The notes below the pieces were generated by a model. The model had not been told where the DNA came from. It saw only the letters and a list, made by a program, of their open reading frames with translations, and searched no databases. This document shows, one piece after another, positions 58,968 through 64,000 of a stretch of DNA of 64,000 bases. Positions within the stretch are counted from its first letter, which is position 1; each line of letters starts with the position of its first letter. The position numbers and the translations under genes are program-made. This DNA comes from Arcuatula senhousia (taxonomy: Eukaryota; Mollusca; Bivalvia; Mytilida; Mytilidae): contig OZ020307.1 in assembly GCA_963971305.1 (NCBI GenBank), forward strand, positions 8,693,501 through 8,757,500, read 5' to 3'.

Positions 58968-60188
58968 CAAGAGGCTCCAAGGAGCCTGAATCGCTCACCT
59001 GGTCTTGATGTTGACCCTATACTTTTGTAGAGCTAAATGAGCTGAACATTTAAGCAAGCAACAGCTTTTCTCTACCTGCAATAGTTTTCATTCTATAGGC
59101 CAAAAACACCATTTTTCACCTATAAGGGGCCATAACCCCTATAAGGAGTCATCTGACAACTTCGACCCTATGGAGACTTTTGTAGAGCTAAATGAGCTGA
59201 ACATTTAGGCAAGCAACAGCTAATCTCTATGTGGAACAGTTTTCATTCTGTAGGCCAAAAACATGAAAAAACGCTATTTTTCAGGGGCCGTAACCCCTAA
59301 AAGGGGTCATCTGACAACTTCGACCCTATGGAGAATTTTGTAGAGCTAAATGAGCTGAACATTTAAGCAAGCAACAGCTAATCTCTATTTGCAATAGTTT
59401 TCATTCTGTAGGCCAAAAACATGAAAAAACGCTATTTTTCAAGGGCCGAAACCCCTATAAGGAGTCATCTGACAACTTCGACCCTATGGAAAATTTTGTA
59501 GAGCTAAATGAGCTGAACATTTAAGCAAGCAACAGCTAATCTCTATCTGCAATAGTTTTCCTTCTGTAGGCCAAAAACATGAAAAATGGCTATTTTTCAC
59601 CTTTAAGGGGCCGTAACCCCTATAAGAGGTCATCTGACAACTTCGACCATATAGAGACTTTTGTAGAGTTAAATGAGCTGAACATTTAAGCAAGCAACAG
59701 CTAATCTCTATCTGCAATAGTTTTCATTCTGTAGGCCAAAAACATGAAAAAATGCTATTTTTCACCTTCAAGGGGCCGTAACCCCTATAAGGGGTCATCT
59801 GACAACTTTGACCAAATGGAGACTTTTGTAGAGCTTTTGATGCTGAATCAGTAGCGTGGCCTCAGATTTCCTCTATCTCTTATACTTTTTGATTTATAAG
59901 CCAAAAACAGTAGTCTGACCCCCCTAGTCTATTTTTAGTAACGGCGGCCATGTTTTTTAACGGATCAAAAATCAAAACACAAGCTTAAGTTTGGTGCAGG
60001 ACACCCTAAGGATCATTCATACCAAGTTTCATTAAATTCTGTTCGGTAGTTTCAGAGGAGAAGATTTTTGAAAAATTGTTAACAGACGACGACGACGACG
60101 ACAGACGACGACGACGACGACAGACGACGACGACGACGGACGCCAAGTGATGGTAATAGCTCACATGGACCTTCGGTCCAGGTGAGCT
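58968..60188 (-). mobile_element. F1 interspersed element, inverted, with ~160-bp internal repeats
   Basis: Read on the minus strand it starts agctcacctggaccgaaggt (hairpin AGCTCACCTGGACC with GGTCCATGTGAGCT) after a T run. It ends aggtgagcgattcaggctcc, stem-loop GGCTCC/GGAGCC, cttgttttttt. About five internal repeats of 157-165 bp share gacaacttcgaccctatgg and gctgaacatttaagcaagca. A CGA-type trinucleotide tract is at its 5' part. This is the most complete F1 copy in the window. Confidence 0.82.
60079..60139. repeat. GAC/CGA trinucleotide microsatellite
   Basis: Three blocks of gacgacgacgacga separated by cagac, inside the F1 element. The other F1 and F2 copies have a shorter gtcgtcgtcgt at the same relative place, so it is an expandable part of these elements. 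Confidence 0.9.
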
Positions 60189-60299
60189 AAAAAGATTTTA
60201 AACCCAAATTTGAAGTTCATACATGTATTAAGTTTTCTTTATTATTCTTTTTACGATGTATTTAAGAAATTTTTAATACACAAAACATTTTTCTCAATT

Positions 60300-60440
60300 A
60301 CTCCAAAGGTGTGAAAATTGTCAGTTTAGTATAACCAAGACCAATCGGGCGACTCCTCATGGTCTGGCTATAGCACAGGGGCTGGGGAAGCTCACATGGC
60401 AAGGCTGGGGCTGCAGGCCTTCTGGATTCAAGTTTATTGT
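60300..60440 (-). other. GC-rich stretch with an open minus-strand frame, possible exon
   Basis: Base composition is much richer in G+C than its surroundings. The minus-strand frame reads RRPAAPALPCELPQPLCYSQ and then TMRSRPIGLGYTKL, between a possible acceptor (gaatccag) and donor (ggagtaatt). It could be an upstream SH2D4-like exon or part of an unrelated repeat. I do not recognise the peptide. Confidence 0.22.
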
Positions 60441-60480
60441 TCTTTGTTATTTTTTTGTCTGTATGAGGCTGGTTATTCAA

Positions 60481-61900
60481 ACACTATATCCATTTACATT
60501 TATTAACTTGTTCAGTCAGCAATAACAATTATAACAATTACACATAACAAATCACAAAGTCCTTGGTCAATCAAACATTATAAGTAAAACTACATCTAAA
60601 TTATGAAACATAGTCGAGTGTCATTCTCTATAATTCTCGCTAATTCTCTCTAACTCCTGTAACACATTTTTCCAAAACTATATATACAAAATCTTACATA
60701 ATATTATAGGGTGCTAGAAATCAATTTAGTTTAATACAACTGTAATCCAAATATCAAATAATCAATAAATACAAGTAAGTAATTTCTTTGTGACATCATC
60801 AATGACAGCTTAAAATTATCCATGTTCTTTTTGATCTGGTATTTATCTTGTTAAATATTAAAGTGTTATGTCCTGAAGAAGTATTAGCCAATATTATTCA
60901 AAGTTTATCTTATTAAGTATTTCTTTGATAATTTATCAAGCTGACATTAATTCTTGTATAATTTATAAAGTTTGGTATTAAGTTCTACTTTAACTATTTT
61001 ATTACATAAAAATATTTTATTCAAAATATACTGGTGATACTCTCTCCCTTGCTACTCTAAAAGAAGATTGCTCCCGCAATCTATTATAAAATATAGTTAG
61101 TAAAGTTAATTGAAATGACATAATATAGCAGTGAGCAAAAAAAAAATGAAATAGATATTGACAATCAGATTAACAAATGTAAACATATTCAAAAGTAATC
61201 AAGACTTAAAATTTGATTAGTTTAAAATAATCGAACAAGATATTGAATATGTTTTAAAATACTTAAACAAGGCAATCAATTATATATACATAATAAAATA
61301 AAAAAAATAAATAATAAAAATAAGGTAGAAAATTAAAATATGCATTAATTATATTTCGCTAAGCGCAGTGCTCAAGTATGAAATGTCTGCATTGATGAAG
61401 CTTACAAGGTTCATTAATGAGGACAAAATCTTACTATTGCATTTTCAATGAGCTCATTGTACTTCATGAAGTATTTTAATGCTGCAAATGTAGAAAAAAA
61501 AATAATGTTTATATAATCAAGCATGCTGAAAACAAATATTTGTTAATTTAAAGATTTTACACTTCATGACATCACATATGAGAATAAATTTAAAACAAGT
61601 CTATAAAATCAATGTCTAAAGTTCCTATAATTAAGTTAATGTCCATTTTTGATTTAGAATATCCTCATCAATTATCATTGTCTCTTCCATTTTATGTCTT
61701 CTTTTTTTTTCATTTCACACATAATCTGTTTTCAATATTTCATAGTCCTGATTTCACTTTATGTATGTTCATTGTAATATTAGATTCAACTGCATTCATG
61801 TTAATTGTTTCAATTGTCCACCTTCTACTATTTCTTCTATTATTTAGGATTGTCATAAATTTCTAAAGTCATTATGCACAGTTAATTAAATATTCCACTT
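60481..61900. other. AT-rich DNA, nothing recognised
   Basis: Very AT-rich with simple A and T runs. A hydrophobic plus-strand frame at 61612-61866 has the composition expected from T-rich DNA and no recognisable family. Confidence 0.4.
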
Positions 61901-61903
61901 CAG

Positions 61904-62205
61904 CCTGTCCACCATTGGGTCTGTGACTTCAGAAAGTCCACCATTTGGTTAGAGTTTTCACAAGTCCACCATTTGGTTAGAGTTTTCAGCAAGTCCGCCA
62001 TTTGGTTAGAGTTTTCAGCAGTTCCACCATTTGGTCGGTTACTTCTGATTGGGTCTACCATTTGGTTGGTTACTTCTGAGTAGGTCTACCATTTGGTCGG
62101 TTACTTCTGAGTGGGTCTACCATTTGGTCGGTTACTTCTGATTGGGTCTACCATTTGGTTGGTTACTTCTGAGTGGGTCTACCATTTGGTCGGTTACTTC
62201 AGGAA
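61904..62205. repeat. 29-31 bp minisatellite downstream of the gypsy-type element
   Basis: About ten copies sharing ccaccatttggtt or ctaccatttggtcggt. The left ones (about 29 bp) end agagttttcagcaagt; the right ones (31 bp) end tacttctgagtgggt. Two subfamilies therefore sit side by side. It lies about 400 bp past the stop of the retroelement frame, on the side where its LTR would be expected. Confidence 0.85.
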
Positions 62206-62614
62206 GGTGAATTAAGTCAACCAAAACATTCATAACTCAATATGACACCATTGAAAATTGTGAACGAAGAAAAAAAAATAGCTTCCTACAACTGTAATAG
62301 CTTATCTTGTAATAATGTAGACAAAAATCCTAACTTGAGAAAAAAAAAAAAAAATAATAATCCTACCCTTATCTTTAATCAAAAATTTTATTGGTGTACC
62401 CACTATGGACTGCGGTCAGGCCTTCCGTATTATAACCTGACAACCCCGGCATTCATTATGACAGGGCTACCCTATTCTGCCAACTAGGGTACACATTTTT
62501 GCTCTGTGGGCTGAGCGGGACCTTATTTAATTAATGTTATTCGAAAATACACAGACACACACACACAGAAAAAAACTATCAATGTATTAAAAAAACTAGA
62601 AAAAAAAACTAATA
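62206..62614 (-). other. Probable 3' non-coding/LTR region of the gypsy-type element
   Basis: Follows the Pol stop on the minus strand. A/T homopolymers and a CA run (62553-62565) are present. No unambiguous TG...CA ends or polypurine tract could be placed, and only one side of the element is in the window. Confidence 0.35.
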
Positions 62615-64000
62615 TTACCACAAACTCATTGATTCATAACAAGCATCCATATAATGCTTGTCCCATTGATTTAAAATACCTATAGGACATTCATCCACAG
62701 GGATCCATTCTGGATCATACAAGTGGTTCCTTTTATAGTGTATAAAGCACATTGGAACATTGTCTATGATTTTAAACATGGAAACATGTGATGCTGTTCG
62801 ATAAGAACCTTTGTTGTTTTGATCTTGTATAGTTTGAGGGTTTGTGATTTTGTAAATAATTTCAAAATTGCTTTTTCCAATGAAGTGCTTGAGTAAAGAT
62901 TCGAAATAAAACATGTCTTCTTCACATTTATGTAATGGGATGTATGGTGTGACAAAGTTATCTCTTTTAAGTACTCTGACATAAAATCTGTTGTTTTCTA
63001 GCTTTACTGCTTGTATTGGAAGGTTTTTCCAGTTTACATCATCACTTTCATTTTTTCTATCATTTTGATTTTCTGGTTGTTTTAAAGAGTTGATTTGGTT
63101 TTGTTGGTTCTGGTTTTGTTCTGTTGCAGGTTGAAAAAATTTGTGTTTGTTCTTTTGTAAAGGTCTTTTTCTCTTCTTGCCACTTTGAGTTTTATTGTCA
63201 TGAAATTGATTCCTCATTTCTTCTGTGACTTGATCCTTACTGACCCATTCGGTCTTTGAAATGTTTTTCAGTTTCACTTTGTAACAAAGACGCTTGTTAA
63301 CCCATGCAGATGCTAGTATTTTTTCAACTTGTTCAGGTGTTATAAAAACAGGATTTGTGTTTTTTGAATGTGCTGAATTGTCTTTAGCTTTGTAAACAGG
63401 TTTCATTTGCTCTTGAGCTTTTGTTTTATCGGTATTTGTTTTATGATTGTACTTTTTCTTTGTCTGATTAGGAGTTTCTATATTTTGTGGCATTGTAGGA
63501 GGTTGAACCAGTTGAGTTACATCGTTTGTTTTTCTCTGGACTGTACTGTTGTTATTATTATTGTTTCTGTTTTGCAAGAACTCATTATCTTCATAATTTC
63601 CTGGTTCTTCCGGCTCATTCTCATCCTCTTCAGCGTAGTCATCTAACAGGTAATCTGGACGGTCCATTTTACTGTTAAATATCTTTAACCTGGCAGCATT
63701 TACAAGTGCTTTTAAAAGTTTAAAGTCCCTGTCTCTTCTTAACTTAAAGGTGTGATTTGGTCCCAATTCTGTGATGGTGTAGGGTCCTGTCCAACGCTTA
63801 ATGAGCTTTGCAGATTCACCTTTTGGCGTCTTTGGGGAAAACAGCCATACTTTCTGTCCAGGAAGAAATGATGGGGCTTTTGCATGTTTGTCATGTTGAT
63901 TTTTGTTCTTTTCCTGGGCCACCTGTCTGTTTTCTGCAGCTATTTCCCTGGTGATGTTAACTCCATCTGTAAATTTTCTAAGGTGTTCCCGATGATTTTT
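62615..64000 (-). mobile_element. Ty3/gypsy-type Pol C-terminus (integrase end plus long chromo-like tail), partial
   Basis: Open from the window edge to a stop at 62617-62615, 461 residues without a break. The first part is the end of an integrase: NHREHLRKFTDGVNITRE, FLPGQKVWLFSPKTPKG, KLIKRWTGPYTI (the GPY/F module, about residues 45-85) and LVNAARLKIF. An acidic linker and an Asn run follow, then a chromodomain-like stretch (about 219-261: TPEQVEKILASAWVNKRL, CYKVKLKN, TEWVSKDQV). A Gln/Asn-rich linker comes next, and near the end a second similar stretch (about 410-439: MCFIHYKRNHLYDPEWIPVDE). Catalytic integrase residues lie beyond the window. The intact frame suggests recent activity. 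Confidence 0.8.

Noticed and set aside
61612..61866. 84-codon hydrophobic plus-strand frame
   Set aside because: T-rich DNA yields such frames by chance; no supporting context.

Overview
The window is animal nuclear DNA, most likely from a bivalve mollusc and probably a mussel (Mytilidae). It is AT-rich and has no operons or bacterial-type genes. Two genes are split into short exons with GT/AG junctions. The rest is dense in non-LTR and LTR retrotransposon pieces, foldback elements and tandem repeats. A repeat at 20640-20935 and the 'gctcacctgg ... aggtgagc' elements resemble sequences I know as common in mussel genomes; this is recognition from memory, not a search.

Layout. (1) 1-968: 3' end of a jockey/CR1-like LINE with a TTAC tail. 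(2) 1068-17678: four nearly identical tandem copies of a 4.14-4.16 kb unit. Each holds the 3' end of an interspersed element (family F1), a broken minus-strand LINE reverse-transcriptase fragment, and about 2.85 kb of a degenerate 31-bp minisatellite with a 265-bp TIR element inside it. (3) 17679-21290: more minisatellite, interrupted by two duplicated copies of a second LINE fragment (one carrying a 182-bp insertion with a 5-bp target duplication) and by a mussel-type SINE-like repeat. (4) 21660-48900: a CDKL2-type protein kinase gene on the plus strand. Eleven coding exons (25331-45859) join in phase to 616 codons plus stop, with a candidate promoter near 21665-21742. (5) 48944-56080: gene-free and full of interspersed elements. 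(6) 56788-58468, minus strand: the three 3'-most coding exons I can identify of an SH2D4A/B-like adaptor gene, convergent with the kinase gene. (7) 58968-62205: an inverted F1 element, AT-rich DNA and a minisatellite. (8) 62615-64000, minus strand: C-terminal end of a Ty3/gypsy-type Pol polyprotein, running off the window.

Points of most interest. In the kinase gene, the acceptor of intron 3 together with the first 46 bases of the next exon is tandemly repeated at exactly 60 bp. This leaves three acceptors in the same reading frame that could add 0, 20 or 40 residues just after the activation segment. The donor of the same intron also lies in a 41-bp tandem duplication. Separately, four unrelated interspersed families (F1-F4) share an end design: a 10-14 bp inverted repeat, with a stem-loop at or beside the 3' copy and usually T-rich flanks. 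That design fits non-autonomous Helentron-like (HINE) elements.

The two cellular genes share no obvious pathway in this sequence. CDKL2 is a CMGC-group serine/threonine kinase and SH2D4 is a phosphotyrosine-binding adaptor.
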